64,000 nucleotides of DNA from Actinacidiphila paucisporea (GCF_900142575.1 NZ_FRBI01000023.1:1-64000); one strand, 5' to 3'. Positions 1-7,923 are shown, numbered from the stretch's first letter. The notes: generated by a model from the sequence alone, not told the origin. Numbers and translations: made by a program.

Positions 1-291
1 CTCCGTCAGCACCGTCTTGGCCCGCACACCGTTGCGGGAGTTGCCGCTGCCCGCACCGGCCGGGTCGTGTTTTTCGTAGCCGAGGCGGTCGGTAATCTCG
101 CCCTCCAGGGCGGACTCCAGCACCCGCTTGGTCAGCTGCTGCAACAGCCCGCCCTCACCGGTCAACTGCAGCCCACCTGCACGGGCCCGGTCCACCAACT
201 GGCCGATCAACTGCTCGTCCAGCACATCCGCCGGCAACTCGACCGGGCGTATATCCTCAGCCGCCTCGACAGAGGCGATCACGTCGCTCAT
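1..291 (-). CDS. IS256-family (mutator type) transposase, N-terminal part
   Basis: This is the N-terminal 97 codons of a transposase running off the left edge. The protein starts MSDVIASVEAAEDIRP and continues through LLQQLTKRVLESALEGEITD and LGYEKHDPAG to a GNSRNG segment, which is the usual N-terminal region of actinobacterial IS256/mutator transposases. The DDE catalytic domain would lie outside the window, so intactness cannot be judged. The ATG at 291 was chosen because the protein matches the family from its first residues. It catalyses cut/copy transposition of its own IS. The IS end should lie shortly to the right (roughly 300-370), but the terminal inverted repeat was not identified. 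It sits next to a tRNA-derived attachment scar, so this flank has taken several insertions. Confidence 0.85.
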   Translation of the reverse strand, partial: MSDVIASVEAAEDIRPVELPADVLDEQLIGQLVDRARAGGLQLTGEGGLLQQLTKRVLESALEGEITDRLGYEKHDPAGAGSGNSRNGVRAKTVLTE

Positions 292-585
292 CAGGTGCTT
301 CCTTGATCAGGAGATACACCGGTCACCGTACAGACCCCTCTCGACAGCCAACACTTGGATCTTGGTTCGGTTGCTTCGTGGGTTGAGGGCACTTTCAGGC
401 GGCTTACAGGCTCCCGAAAGGAAGCCGAGGCAGGACGGGGCGAACGTGAAGGGGGAGCGCAAGGGGAGCGCGGACGCCTCTGGACACCCCAGCATGAGAC
501 AACATGGTTGAGCCTTGCGCATGCCTTCTGATCAGGCAAAACGAGATTCGGCGGTACTGCCGGATATGGCTTGTCATGATCGCTC

Positions 586-634
586 GCGTACTTGTAAAGC
601 GTAGGTCGTCGGTTCGAACCCGACAGGGGGCTCT
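586..634 (+). repeat. tRNA (probably Thr-UGU) 3' fragment, att-like copy 1
   Basis: The segment holds an anticodon loop CTTGTAA (591-597), a complete T-arm (GGTTCGAACCC) and a 3' acceptor strand AGGGGGC followed by T. No matching 5' acceptor strand (GCCCCC) or D-arm lies within 80 bases upstream, so it is not a functional tRNA gene. The 29 bases at 606-634 recur exactly at 3705-3733. A duplicated tRNA 3' end is the usual footprint of a tyrosine-integrase element that regenerates the tRNA on insertion. Assignment to tRNA-Thr(UGU) rests on reading TGT as the anticodon and on the U discriminator; it is an inference. Confidence 0.7.
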
Positions 635-681
635 TTTTCTTGCCTGGCCAGGCACTCCTTGCCGGTGCCGGGTGGCGGGGC

Positions 682-705
682 CGGGGCGCCCGGCACACAT
701 TCAGC
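682..705 (+). repeat. 24-nt repeat beside att copy 1
   Basis: The segment CGGGGCGCCCGGCACACATT (682-701) plus CAGC recurs exactly at 3782-3805. Each copy lies 48-49 bases to the right of its tRNA-derived 29-mer. It continues into a second CACACAT at copy 1. The constant placement suggests part of an integrase or excisionase arm site, or simply the same flank carried by two related elements. Confidence 0.55.
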
Positions 706-858
706 ACACATCGCGGAACAGGCACTGCTCGGCGGAGACCGACGTCAAGTGACTGGCGTCGACGACCACGCCGTCGATCCGACGTGCCGGAGGCAGAATC
801 CCTAGACTGTGGATGTGCCGATGTTTTCAGGAGCGGGCGTGGAGGAGCGAGGCGCGCG

Positions 859-1437
859 ATGACTGTCACTGAGGATCGGCCGCAGATGCAGGCGGAGGAG
901 TTCGAACGCATCGCTGCCGCCGCCGAGCGCGAGGGCGTCCGGTTGGAGTTCGTCCATGGGAAACTGGGAGTCAAAGCGGTGCCGGACGGGGATCATGACG
1001 AGATCGTCCGCTGGGTCATGGAGCACTGCATGCAGCAGCGCCCGGACCTCTGGCTCTACCCGGAACGCGGCCTCAAGGTGGAGACCTATCGCAGTGGTCA
1101 CGCGAAGCCGGACGGGGCCTTGGCGCCCAAGGGCAGCTTTGCCGGTCACGGGGAATGGGCGACCGCCGACCGGGTGGTGATGGTGGTCGAGGTGACGTCG
1201 TACGACACCGACACAGACAAGCGGGACCGCGAGGACAAGCCGCGCGCCTATGCGGAGACCGGCATCCCGGTGTATCTGCTGATCGACCGGGACGCGTGCG
1301 AAACGCTGGTGTACAGCGAGCCCGACGACGGCACGTACAGCATGATCACCCGACGCCCCTTCGGAAAGACGATCTCGTTGCCCGCTCCTGTGGGTATCAC
1401 CCTGGAGACCGAGCCGCTGAAGGACTGGGTGCGCTGA
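859..1437 (+). CDS. Uma2 family (PD-(D/E)XK-like) protein
   Basis: A 192-residue protein with the Uma2 fold: an N-terminal LEFVHGKL segment, a central KPDGAL motif carrying the conserved acidic residue, a VVEVTS strand, and the DREDKPRAYAETGIPVYLLI block that is diagnostic of the family. The fold is a PD-(D/E)XK nuclease, but the biological role of Uma2 proteins is not established. The ATG at 859 is preceded by GGAGGAGC (841-848) and by a TAGACT -10-like box at 803-808, so it is probably transcribed alone. It lies between two tRNA-derived repeats, so it may be cargo of a former integrative element. A second, divergent Uma2 gene is at 17292-17840. Confidence 0.8.
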   Translation: MTVTEDRPQMQAEEFERIAAAAEREGVRLEFVHGKLGVKAVPDGDHDEIVRWVMEHCMQQRPDLWLYPERGLKVETYRSGHAKPDGALAPKGSFAGHGEWATADRVVMVVEVTSYDTDTDKRDREDKPRAYAETGIPVYLLIDRDACETLVYSEPDDGTYSMITRRPFGKTISLPAPVGITLETEPLKDWVR

Positions 1438-1526
1438 CGCACTGATCGGCCGACGGGGCGGGAGCCCGGTGTGAAACGGGCGGGCTGGGAACGCCGCCCT
1501 CGCACTGTGTGAGGGCGGCGTCCCTT

Positions 1527-1778
1527 TCAGGCGGCTGCGCTTTGCGGTCCAGCGCTCGGCCCCTTCTTCCCGCCCGGGGCTGGTGGCCTCGTGGCAGCCG
1601 AAGCCTGCGCTTTGGCGAGCAGCATGGTCCGACGTTCGTCCATCTTGTCGGAGACCTCGTCGAGGCGGTCGGGGAAGAGGTGTCCGTAGACGTCGAGGGT
1701 GAGGGTCGCGGACTTGTGGCCGAGCATCGTCTGGATGACGTTCACGTCGGCGCCGCTGGCGATGGCGAGTGAGGCGTG
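1527..1778 (-). pseudogene. Tyrosine site-specific integrase, C-terminal remnant
   Basis: Reading leftward from about 1778 the translation runs HASLAIASGADVNVIQTMLG, then HKSATLTLDVYGHLFPD. This is the C-terminal part of phage/ICE-type tyrosine recombinases, including the LGH box and the YGHL segment with the catalytic tyrosine. Everything upstream, including the conserved HxLRHT box and the arm-binding domains, is missing: the homology stops abruptly at about 1778. A methyltransferase gene on the other strand begins 18 bases further on. The remnant cannot encode an active integrase. It lies between the two tRNA-derived repeats, as expected for the integrase of the element that made them. The deletion or recombination event that removed the N-terminus probably also brought in the methyltransferase. 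Confidence 0.8.
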
Positions 1779-1795
1779 CAGAGGATACTGCCGCC

Positions 1796-2605
1796 ATGCC
1801 GTCCCCCGAGCTGGCGCCCGAGGTCATCACCTTCTACACCCACGTCTTCAACGAAGGGAGCCGGCTGACCTCCTCCGCTGATGGGCGGCTGGAACTACTC
1901 CGTACGCAGGAGCTGTTGCGTCGCTTCCTGCCGAAGGCGCCCGCTCGCGTCCTCGACGTCGGCGGCGGTACGGGCGTGCACGCGGGCTGGTTGGTCGAGG
2001 ACGGCTACGAGGTGGATCTCGTCGATCCCGTCGCCCGCCATGTCGAGCAGGCACGCCACGTGTGCGCGGCCTCCATCGGGGACGCCCGCAGCCTCGACGC
2101 GGAGGATTCGTCGTACGACGTCGTGACGCTGCTCGGCCCGCTCTACCACCTGCCCGAGCGCGACGACCGCCTGCAGGCCCTCCGCGAGGCGGTCCGCGTC
2201 GCCCGCCCCGGCGGGCTCGTCGCGGCGGCGGCCATCAACCGTTACGCCTCGGTCTTCGAACACACCGCACTGGCCCACCTGCACACCGAGCGTCTGCGGG
2301 AGTCGATCGCGGAGATCCTGGCCACCGCCACTTACGACGGCCGACGCGGCTTCACCGTCTCCTACTTCCACCGCGCGGAGGAACTGGCTGCCGAACTGCG
2401 CACCGTGGGACTGCGCGACGTCCACGTCTTCGGCGTCGAAGGCCCCACCTGGTCGCTCCTCAAAGCCGTCGAACAGAATACCGGCGCCCCACCCGCCGAC
2501 GCCCTCTTCCAATCCGCCCTGACCGCCGCCCGCCTTGCCGAGCCCTACCCCGAACTACTCGCGGCCAACTCCCACTTCCTGGCTGTCGGCCATGTAGGTG
2601 GCTGA
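1796..2605 (+). CDS. Class I SAM-dependent methyltransferase
   Basis: A 269-residue protein with a Rossmann-type methyltransferase core. Motif I is VLDVGGGTGVHAGWL, followed by the acidic VDLVDP loop, then YDVVTLLGPLYHL (motif IV region), a LREAVRVARPGGLV segment and a variable C-terminus. This pattern suits small-molecule (UbiE/COQ5-like) methyltransferases; the substrate cannot be told. An ATG at 1769 is in frame, but 1796 is preferred because the family homology starts at SPELAPEVITFYTHVF. No convincing ribosome-binding site precedes either, and the start abuts the break point of the truncated integrase. The gene could have lost its native promoter. Confidence 0.75.
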   Translation: MPSPELAPEVITFYTHVFNEGSRLTSSADGRLELLRTQELLRRFLPKAPARVLDVGGGTGVHAGWLVEDGYEVDLVDPVARHVEQARHVCAASIGDARSLDAEDSSYDVVTLLGPLYHLPERDDRLQALREAVRVARPGGLVAAAAINRYASVFEHTALAHLHTERLRESIAEILATATYDGRRGFTVSYFHRAEELAAELRTVGLRDVHVFGVEGPTWSLLKAVEQNTGAPPADALFQSALTAARLAEPYPELLAANSHFLAVGHVGG

Positions 2606-2762
2606 CCAGACCGGCGCCCCGGCGTTACCCGAGGGCCATAACAGCCCCCACGCGGGCGCCCGCATGCCCGATCGTTGACCACGCGTCGGGTCAGGACTCC
2701 ACCTACGGTGCGAACCCGTTCGGCACAGCGCCCGCCCTTGCTCTGATCTGGAACTCCGTCAC

Positions 2763-3119
2763 CTACGCGGCAGCGCTGTTTCTGTCGCCGCTGGCCGGCA
2801 TACGAACGGTGTGGTCGCCGAAGTCGGCCACGAGGTCGAGCCGTCCGCCGAGTGCTTCGACGTACCGCGCGATGACGTCGAGCGAGGCGACCTCGCCGTG
2901 TTCGATCTGGGAGACGCGGGCGATACTCACGCCCATCCGGGCGGCCACGTCCTTCTGTGCCATGGAGCACTGCTTGCGCGTCTCGGCGAGTTGGTGGCCG
3001 CGGGCCTCGGCCAGTAGACGACGGGCGCCGGTCCCCACCTCGGCGGGATCGACGCCAGCCGCGTAAAGCTCCTGTTCGAGGGTCTCCCAGTCCTGCGGGG
3101 TCTTTCCAGGCATCGTCAC
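2763..3119 (-). CDS. XRE-family antitoxin of a type II toxin-antitoxin pair
   Basis: A 118-residue protein with a Cro/C1-type helix-turn-helix in its middle (QKDVAARMGVSIARVSQIEH, about residues 53-72) followed by ASLDVIARYVEALGGRLDLV, the usual C-terminal dimer segment of HigA-like antitoxins. Its GTG start (3117-3119) overlaps the stop of the upstream gene as GTGA, so the pair is translationally coupled in the order toxin then antitoxin, as in higBA. It is expected to neutralise the RelE/HigB-like protein and to repress the shared promoter above 3478. Confidence 0.8.
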   Translation of the reverse strand: MTMPGKTPQDWETLEQELYAAGVDPAEVGTGARRLLAEARGHQLAETRKQCSMAQKDVAARMGVSIARVSQIEHGEVASLDVIARYVEALGGRLDLVADFGDHTVRMPASGDRNSAAA

Positions 3120-3478
3120 TCCTCGGTGTCACGGATGTAGTCGAGGTAGAGCTGCTCTGCGACCGGGATGTTGTCGCGGTACCAGCGTTCCCAGTTTCCT
3201 GCCTTGTCGCCGCCCAACAGGAGGAGGGCCGAACGCGTTGGGTCGAACGCGAAGATGATCCGGAGTTCGGAGCGCCCGCTCGATCCCGGCCGCAGTTCCT
3301 TGAGGTGGTGCAAGCCCCCTCCCTTCAGCCGGTCGACCAGAGGGCGCTCCAGTGTCGGTCCGGCCTCGCGTAAGGCCGCGACCGCCTGGGCCACCAGCGA
3401 AGCGGATTCCAGATCCTCCTTGATCAGAGTCCGGAACCAGACGGCGTAGTCATCGGTGACTTTGACGGCCCAGGGCAA
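3116..3478 (-). CDS. RelE/HigB-like toxin (phage Gp49-like)
   Basis: A 120-residue protein of the HigB/Gp49-like family: WFRTLIKEDLESASLVAQAV near the N-terminus, GPTLERPLVDRLKG, then HHLKELRPGSSGRSELRIIF, the family hallmark linking a basic ELRP-GRSE strand to a hydrophobic FAFDP strand. Relatives are ribosome-dependent mRNA interferases. The start is taken as TTG at 3476-3478 because GAGGAG lies 6 bases upstream in the coding direction and the protein then begins PWAVKVTDDY, as relatives do. It is the first gene of a two-gene operon with the XRE antitoxin and lies inside the tRNA-bounded element, as stabilisation modules often do. Confidence 0.8.
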   Translation of the reverse strand: MPWAVKVTDDYAVWFRTLIKEDLESASLVAQAVAALREAGPTLERPLVDRLKGGGLHHLKELRPGSSGRSELRIIFAFDPTRSALLLLGGDKAGNWERWYRDNIPVAEQLYLDYIRDTEE

Positions 3479-3704
3479 AGCAGCTCCTCAATGATGACTG
3501 CTCTCAGTTTAAGTCATGCCTTGAATTGATGCCACGCGGCGACGTCCCTGGATGACGGGCCGTGCTGCCAGCCCTGGCCCTCCGGCGGCACGGATTCGGC
3601 ACGCATCGCCCTGGAAAACGATGCGAACTGGCGGCAACCAGTGAATGGAGCTCAGCGGCCAGATCGCTGCATCCCCGCAGGTCAGCCGCCCGCCCCGAGG
3701 GATC

Positions 3705-3733
3705 TCGTCGGTTCGAACCCGACAGGGGGCTCT
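3705..3733 (+). repeat. tRNA 3'-end repeat, att-like copy 2
   Basis: An exact 29-base copy of 606-634 covering the T-arm and 3' acceptor strand only (TCGTCGGTTCGAACCCGACA and nine more bases). Here the sequence upstream of TCGTCGG is unrelated, with no anticodon arm. This is therefore the distal attachment copy and marks the right end of a roughly 3.1-kb element or element remnant that holds the Uma2, integrase-remnant, methyltransferase and toxin-antitoxin genes. Confidence 0.75.
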
Positions 3734-3781
3734 CAGTTTGTGCAGGTCAGCCGCACTCTCCCTGCCGTGAGGTGCCGGGCA

Positions 3782-3805
3782 CGGGGCGCCCGGCACACAT
3801 TCAGC
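3782..3805 (+). repeat. 24-nt repeat beside att copy 2
   Basis: An exact copy of 682-705, lying 49 bases right of the second tRNA-derived 29-mer. The bases between the 29-mer and this repeat are only loosely similar in the two copies. This suggests two related integration events, or an old duplication that has drifted. Confidence 0.5.
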
Positions 3806-3856
3806 TTCAGCACGTATCACGTGCGTTCGCGGCGCGACGGCTGGTCGCCGACCATG

Positions 3857-4351
3857 TCAGGTCGCTGCGCTGTCGCTGCCTGCGCCGGCAGAGAGCAGCA
3901 GCGTGTCCAGTGCGGCGCGGGTAAAAGCGCTGTCGTCAGGGGTCACCAGAGTGAAGAGATACAACCCTGCCCCCACGACCGTGATGTCGTAGGGCTCGTA
4001 CCGGAAGCCGACGCGGCTGTATGGATCTTCCTGCGGGACCACCGGAAGCGACTGCCAGCCTGTCGGCTCGTAGTAGAGGGCCAGAGGGCCTTCGCCACGC
4101 TTGTCGAGAACGTAGCCGGACAGGTCCCAGTCCGCTTCCATGTGCTCGTCACGAGCGATGAGGACGCCGCCGCGATCAGCGGATGCCCCGACCTGGCCGG
4201 GAACCCAAGGAGAGAACATCCCATCGGTGTCCTCGTCACCGGAAGCACACCGGAGCATGGGCCAGCGGCTCAGCCACGACCCGAGAAAGCGCTCAACCAC
4301 GGCGGGGGCTGACCCCTGCGCCAGGACGACGTGGTCCAACCCAGTGATCAC
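3857..4351 (-). CDS. Hypothetical protein
   Basis: A 164-residue protein from a GTG start (4349-4351) with a GAGAGG element upstream. It is mixed alpha/beta in character with no signal peptide or membrane segment. Recognisable stretches are GLDHVVLAQGSAPAVVERFL at the N-terminus and LYYEPTGWQSLPVVPQEDPY in the middle. I do not recognise a family. It lies just right of the att-like repeat, so it may be the last gene of a neighbouring accreted element or the first chromosomal gene. Coding character is normal for the window. Confidence 0.6.
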   Translation of the reverse strand: MITGLDHVVLAQGSAPAVVERFLGSWLSRWPMLRCASGDEDTDGMFSPWVPGQVGASADRGGVLIARDEHMEADWDLSGYVLDKRGEGPLALYYEPTGWQSLPVVPQEDPYSRVGFRYEPYDITVVGAGLYLFTLVTPDDSAFTRAALDTLLLSAGAGSDSAAT

Positions 4352-4507
4352 GGTGATCTCAACCTCTCATTCCCATCGAGCGCCCCGGACCATGCCTGCG
4401 GCGAGAACGAGTCCCGGGCGCCGGAGGGAGTGCAGGTCATGAGGCATCGGGGTCGCATGCATATCCGGACCGAGTGAGTTAAGCATCGGACGCCGCCCGT
4501 CATGGTG

Positions 4508-4548
4508 CTGAGGGCGGCCGCGGACCTTTCGGTTCTGGCCGCCCTCAG
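4508..4548 (-). terminator. Stem-loop terminator after the CU044_5270/sigma operon
   Basis: A perfect 12-bp inverted repeat, CTGAGGGCGGCC (4508-4519) and GGCCGCCCTCAG (4537-4548), with a 17-base loop. It lies 43 bases beyond the stop of the minus-strand gene ending at 4591. There is no obvious U-tract, which is common for actinobacterial terminators. Confidence 0.7.
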
Positions 4549-4590
4549 GGTCACCGCCGCCATCTCCCGGGCGCGGCAACCGGCTTCCGG

Positions 4591-5649
4591 CTACGGGCGC
4601 TGCTTGGCCTTGTCGACGACGGCCCAACTGTCGAGGGAGGAGAGCTGGATGACCTCGGTCGCGTGCTTGCCGTTGCGCGAGGCGCTCTCGTCACGGAAGC
4701 CGAGGAACTGGTAGGTCTTCGGGTCGAAGATGAAGTAGTCCCCGTAGCCCCCGTCCGGAGACGTCGGGTCGTCATAGGTGATGGCCACGCCGGTACGGCC
4801 CTTGGCGTCTTTCTGGTTCGGCACCGACTTCACTCCGGGCACCATGCCGAGCGCCTCGTACGCTGCTGGGCGCAGCCCGTCGGGCATCACCGGGACCAGC
4901 TTGAGCAGTCCGGCGAGCTGGAAGTGGACCATCGACCACATCTGGTCGCTGATCCCGCTCAGCCGCTCGTCCATGTCGGGGGACCCCGCGCTGGGCGCCG
5001 TGCTGGGCTGTGCGCTGGGTCCTGCGCTGGGTCCTGTGCCGGGCGCGAGCGTAAGGATCAGCCTCTTGGGGTCGGTCGGAAGCTTCTTCAGCGTCGCCCA
5101 GTCCTGCGGCGGCCACGTGATCTCGCCCCCCTTCAGCGGCGGTGACCACCAGCCCTTGCCGACCTCCATGACCCAGGAGGGCTTCGAGTCGTCCACCGAC
5201 CGCCAGTTCTCGTCGGTGAAGGTCTCGGTGGCGCCGGTCCCCGTGTCGGTCTGCCTGATGGTCTCCTTGGTGTAGATGAACTGGTCGTCCCGCGGCCTGG
5301 CCGCCTGCTCGTGATGCCGGGCGTAGGCGGCCGCACCCTTGAGCACGGTCTGCGCGCTCACGTTCTGCATGACCGGGGAAGTGGCCCCCGGCGGCGGCGC
5401 CGCCTGGCCCCCGCCGCTGCCGTTGTCCTGCTCGGCGACCAGCACGCCGCCGACGACCGCGGCAGCGACCGCGCCGGTCAGGGCGATGCGCAGGACGGGG
5501 CGGCGGTGGCGTACGGCCGGGGCGGGGCCGGTCTCCGCGTTCATCGCGGCGAACAGCCGTACCCTGACCCGTTCCCGGGTGGCGTCATCGAGCGGGGGAG
5601 CCCCCGCGTCGTACTCCCTCAGTTCTCGCAGGTCTTCGATGTCACGCAT
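4591..5649 (-). CDS. CU044_5270 family membrane protein (sigma-factor partner)
   Basis: A 352-residue protein with a cytoplasmic N-terminus (MRDIEDLRELREYDAGAPPL, typical of the CU044_5270 family), one transmembrane segment at about residues 50-68 (LRIALTGAVAAAVVGGVLVA) and a large extracytoplasmic domain. A low-complexity Ser/Ala/Pro run around residues 205-225 (GPSAGPSAQPSTAPSAGS) links two halves of that domain. Members are almost always encoded directly after an ECF sigma factor, as here: its ATG at 5649 overlaps the sigma stop by 8 bases. The topology suggests it senses an envelope signal or holds the sigma factor, like an anti-sigma protein, but no zinc anti-sigma motif is visible. The regulatory role is inferred from context. 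Confidence 0.8.
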   Translation of the reverse strand: MRDIEDLRELREYDAGAPPLDDATRERVRVRLFAAMNAETGPAPAVRHRRPVLRIALTGAVAAAVVGGVLVAEQDNGSGGGQAAPPPGATSPVMQNVSAQTVLKGAAAYARHHEQAARPRDDQFIYTKETIRQTDTGTGATETFTDENWRSVDDSKPSWVMEVGKGWWSPPLKGGEITWPPQDWATLKKLPTDPKRLILTLAPGTGPSAGPSAQPSTAPSAGSPDMDERLSGISDQMWSMVHFQLAGLLKLVPVMPDGLRPAAYEALGMVPGVKSVPNQKDAKGRTGVAITYDDPTSPDGGYGDYFIFDPKTYQFLGFRDESASRNGKHATEVIQLSSLDSWAVVDKAKQRP

Positions 5650-6265
5650 GGGCGTCTGCCTCTCGGAAAGCTGTCGGATCGGACCCGCCCAACGCTTCGC
5701 GCAACCTGCTGCGAGCCCGGTGCAGCCGGGATTTGACGGTGCCGACCGGCACTCCGAGGGCTCGGGCCGCTTCCTCGTAGTCGAGGTCGCCCCAGGCCAC
5801 CAGCAGGACGACGTCCCGCTGCCGGGCGGACAGCTCGGCCAGCGCTGCCGCCAGCTCCCCGCGTACCCCCGTGGCGCCGACCCTGGCGACCGCGCGCTCC
5901 GCGACCGGCTCCTCGTGCTGTACCGGCTCCGGAACCTTCGCGAGCGCCTTGAAACGGCGTGCTTCGGCCCTGCGGTGCCGGCTCATGAGGTTGGTCGCGA
6001 TGCCGAACAGCCACGGGCGGGCGTCGGCACGCGTGAGGTCGTAGCTGTGGCGCCGCTGGAAGGCGGTCGTGAACGTGTCCGCCACCAGATCCTCCGCCGT
6101 CTCGGGACCGATCCGCCTGGCCACGTAACGGTGCACGGCGTCGGCGTACCGGTCGAAGAGCGCGGCGAACTGCTCGGGCTCGTCCCGGGACCGCGCGATC
6201 ACACGAGCGTCACTGTCCTCGCGATCCTCCTCGCGGGTGCGGACGCCCGGGGACTCGACGGCCAT
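5642..6265 (-). CDS. ECF RNA polymerase sigma factor
   Basis: A 207-residue group IV sigma factor. Region 2 covers FAALFDRYADAVHRYVARRI and ends with DARPWLFGIATNLMSRHRR. Region 4 is ELSARQRDVVLLVAWGDLDY followed by EEAARALGVPVGTVKSRLHR, a clear helix-turn-helix for -35 recognition. The ATG at 6263-6265 is used because an AAAGGAG ribosome site precedes it; a longer in-frame extension is low-complexity and opposite another gene. It is translationally coupled to the downstream membrane partner, so the two form one regulatory unit. The target genes are unknown. Confidence 0.9.
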   Translation of the reverse strand: MAVESPGVRTREEDREDSDARVIARSRDEPEQFAALFDRYADAVHRYVARRIGPETAEDLVADTFTTAFQRRHSYDLTRADARPWLFGIATNLMSRHRRAEARRFKALAKVPEPVQHEEPVAERAVARVGATGVRGELAAALAELSARQRDVVLLVAWGDLDYEEAARALGVPVGTVKSRLHRARSRLREALGGSDPTAFREADAHA

Positions 6266-6509
6266 CGGGGCTCCTTTCGTTCGTTCGAACGCTGGGAAGA
6301 CTTGGGCTTGTTCGGGTTGTTCACCTGTCTTTCGCCGATGGACGGTGTCGAGTTCCATTCCGGCCGGCGAGCCGGGCTCCCCGCCCAGCATGGGGCCGGC
6401 GGGTAGGTGGGGCGGGGGAGGGCAGTCGGGGAGGCAGGGAGTGGTTTGCTCCTCCGTGGGCCGGCGTGGCCTGCGTGGGCCGGCGTATTCGGTGGAAGAG
6501 GGGCAGTCG

Positions 6510-6926
6510 ATGAGCGTGCAGAGGTGGGTCGCGGCAGGTGCCGTCGTTCTCGTGGTGGTGGCGGCAGTCGCCGTGACGGCGTGGTGGCGGCGGAGCCGGC
6601 GGGCGGAGTCCGCGGGGACCACTGCCCCGCGCCGGGGAGAAGTGTGGTGGGCCGACGTTCCCTACGAGGATGTCGTGGGGTCGAAGGACCGGCCGTGCCT
6701 GGTGGTGTCCGTGCGGAGCCGGACGGCGAGGGTCGTGAAGATCACCTCCCGCTTCCACGAGGAACTGCCCGGGATCGTCGCGCTGCCGGCGGGAACCGTC
6801 GACGACGCCGAGGGGCGGCGCAGCTACCTGGAGACCAGGGAGCTGCGCACCGTGCCGCTGTCGGCTTTCCGGCGCCGCGCGGGCAGCCTCGATCAGCGCG
6901 CGATGAAGAGCCTCGGCCTTCGCTGA
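6510..6926 (+). CDS. Membrane-anchored PemK/MazF-like protein
   Basis: A 138-residue protein with an N-terminal transmembrane helix (about residues 8-26, AAGAVVLVVVAAVAVTAWW) and basic stop-transfer residues, then a PemK/MazF SH3-like barrel. The barrel shows PRRGEVWWADVPYEDVVGSK, DRPCLVVSV and VVKITS, the family's conserved strands. PemK proteins are sequence-specific endoribonucleases, but those are soluble and paired with an antitoxin; here there is a membrane anchor and no adjacent antitoxin gene. The ATG at 6510 has GGAAGAGGGG upstream. It is transcribed alone, divergently from the sigma factor. It may be a repurposed PemK fold rather than a toxin. Confidence 0.75.
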   Translation: MSVQRWVAAGAVVLVVVAAVAVTAWWRRSRRAESAGTTAPRRGEVWWADVPYEDVVGSKDRPCLVVSVRSRTARVVKITSRFHEELPGIVALPAGTVDDAEGRRSYLETRELRTVPLSAFRRRAGSLDQRAMKSLGLR

Positions 6927-6971
6927 GGGCTCCCCGCGCGACGGCAGGGCGCCTCAGCGAAGGCCGAGGCT
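6909..6971 (+). terminator. Long stem-loop terminator overlapping the PemK-like stop codon
   Basis: A perfect 20-bp inverted repeat: left arm 6909-6928 (starts AGCCTCGGCC), right arm 6952-6971 (starts CCTCAGCGAA), 23-base loop. The left arm begins inside the last codons of the PemK-like gene and contains its stop codon. It should terminate that transcript and, read the other way, the convergent metallopeptidase gene. Confidence 0.75.
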
Positions 6972-7030
6972 GAGGAGAAGGCCTGAGGAGAAGGCTCAGG
7001 AGAAAGCTGCAGGAGAAAGCTCAGGAGAAG
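6971..7030. repeat. Short purine-rich tandem repeats (AGGAGAAGG-type)
   Basis: Five degenerate copies of a 12-15 base unit built on GAGGAGAAGGC or CAGGAGAAAGC lie head to tail. They run from the terminator's right arm into the last codons of the convergent metallopeptidase gene, whose stop is at 7021-7023. They look like slippage-prone repeats; no function is apparent. Confidence 0.6.
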
Positions 7031-7923
7031 GTGTCGCACCGGGCGACGCTGCCGGAGCTGTAGCCGGTGGAGAACCACTTCTGGCGCTGGCTCGCGGAGC
7101 CGTGGGTCCAGGTCTCCGGGGTGACTTTGCCCTGGTAGCGCTGCTGGATGCGGTCGTCGCCGACGGCGGCGGCCGCGTCCAGGCCGAGGTTGATGTCGGC
7201 CTGGGTCAGGTCGGTGATCAGCGGCTTTCCGCTGCGGGGGTCGGGCGTGGTGGTGGCGTGGTGGGCCCAGACCCCGGCGTAGCAGTCCGCCTGGAGTTCC
7301 AGCTTCACCGAGCCGCTGTCGCGGCCCTCGCCGCTGCCCTGGGAGATCGTGCCGCTGAGGTCCTGGATGTGGTGCCCGTATTCGTGGGCGATGACGTAGG
7401 CCTCGGCGAAGGGGCCGCCCTTGGCGCCGAACTTGGCTGTCAGGTCGTTGAAGAAGCCGAGGTCGAGGTAGACCTTGTCATCGGCGGAGCAGTAGAAGGG
7501 GCCGACCTCGGAGGTGGCGTTCCCGCAGCCGGTGTTCACGCTGCCGGTGAAGAGGAAGGTCGGGGCCTGCTCGTACGGCTTGCCGGCGGCTGTCTCGGTC
7601 TGCTTCCAGAAGGCCTGGACGCTGTCGACGACGGCCACCACCCGGCACTCGTCCTTGCGGTTCGCGTCGGCCCCGGTCCGGCAGTTCGCCGCCAGGTCGC
7701 CGGCGGACGTGCCCGCTGCCGTGCCGGCGCCGGACGTGGCGGTGGTGCTGTTCGAGCTGAACACGCCCGGGTTCACGCCGAAGACCACCGAGGCGACCAC
7801 CACCAGCAGGCCGACCAGTCCGCCGCCGACCGTCCTCCCGCCGCCGGGGATGCCGCCCAGCGCTCCACCGCGGTTGTCCTGTACCTCGGAGGTGTCCAGA
7901 GCAGCGTTGTCATCGAATTCCAT
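7021..7923 (-). CDS. Neutral zinc metallopeptidase (YpfJ/KPN_02809 family)
   Basis: A 300-residue membrane-anchored protein. The N-terminus ([20 protein letters not shown], then GGIPGG) and a transmembrane helix around residues 35-52 are typical of this putative-neutral-zinc-metallopeptidase family. The extracytoplasmic domain carries the zinc motif HEYGHH (about residue 176 onward), with the upstream AEAYVIA strand and the downstream [13 protein letters not shown] segment that supplies the third ligand. It is expected to be an envelope protease of unknown substrate. It is monocistronic and convergent with the PemK-like gene. Confidence 0.85.
   Translation of the reverse strand: MEFDDNAALDTSEVQDNRGGALGGIPGGGRTVGGGLVGLLVVVASVVFGVNPGVFSSNSTTATSGAGTAAGTSAGDLAANCRTGADANRKDECRVVAVVDSVQAFWKQTETAAGKPYEQAPTFLFTGSVNTGCGNATSEVGPFYCSADDKVYLDLGFFNDLTAKFGAKGGPFAEAYVIAHEYGHHIQDLSGTISQGSGEGRDSGSVKLELQADCYAGVWAHHATTTPDPRSGKPLITDLTQADINLGLDAAAAVGDDRIQQRYQGKVTPETWTHGSASQRQKWFSTGYSSGSVARCDTFS

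Noticed and set aside
557-634. Intact tRNA gene
   Set aside because: The T-arm and 3' acceptor are present, but no pairing 5' acceptor strand or D-arm exists upstream.
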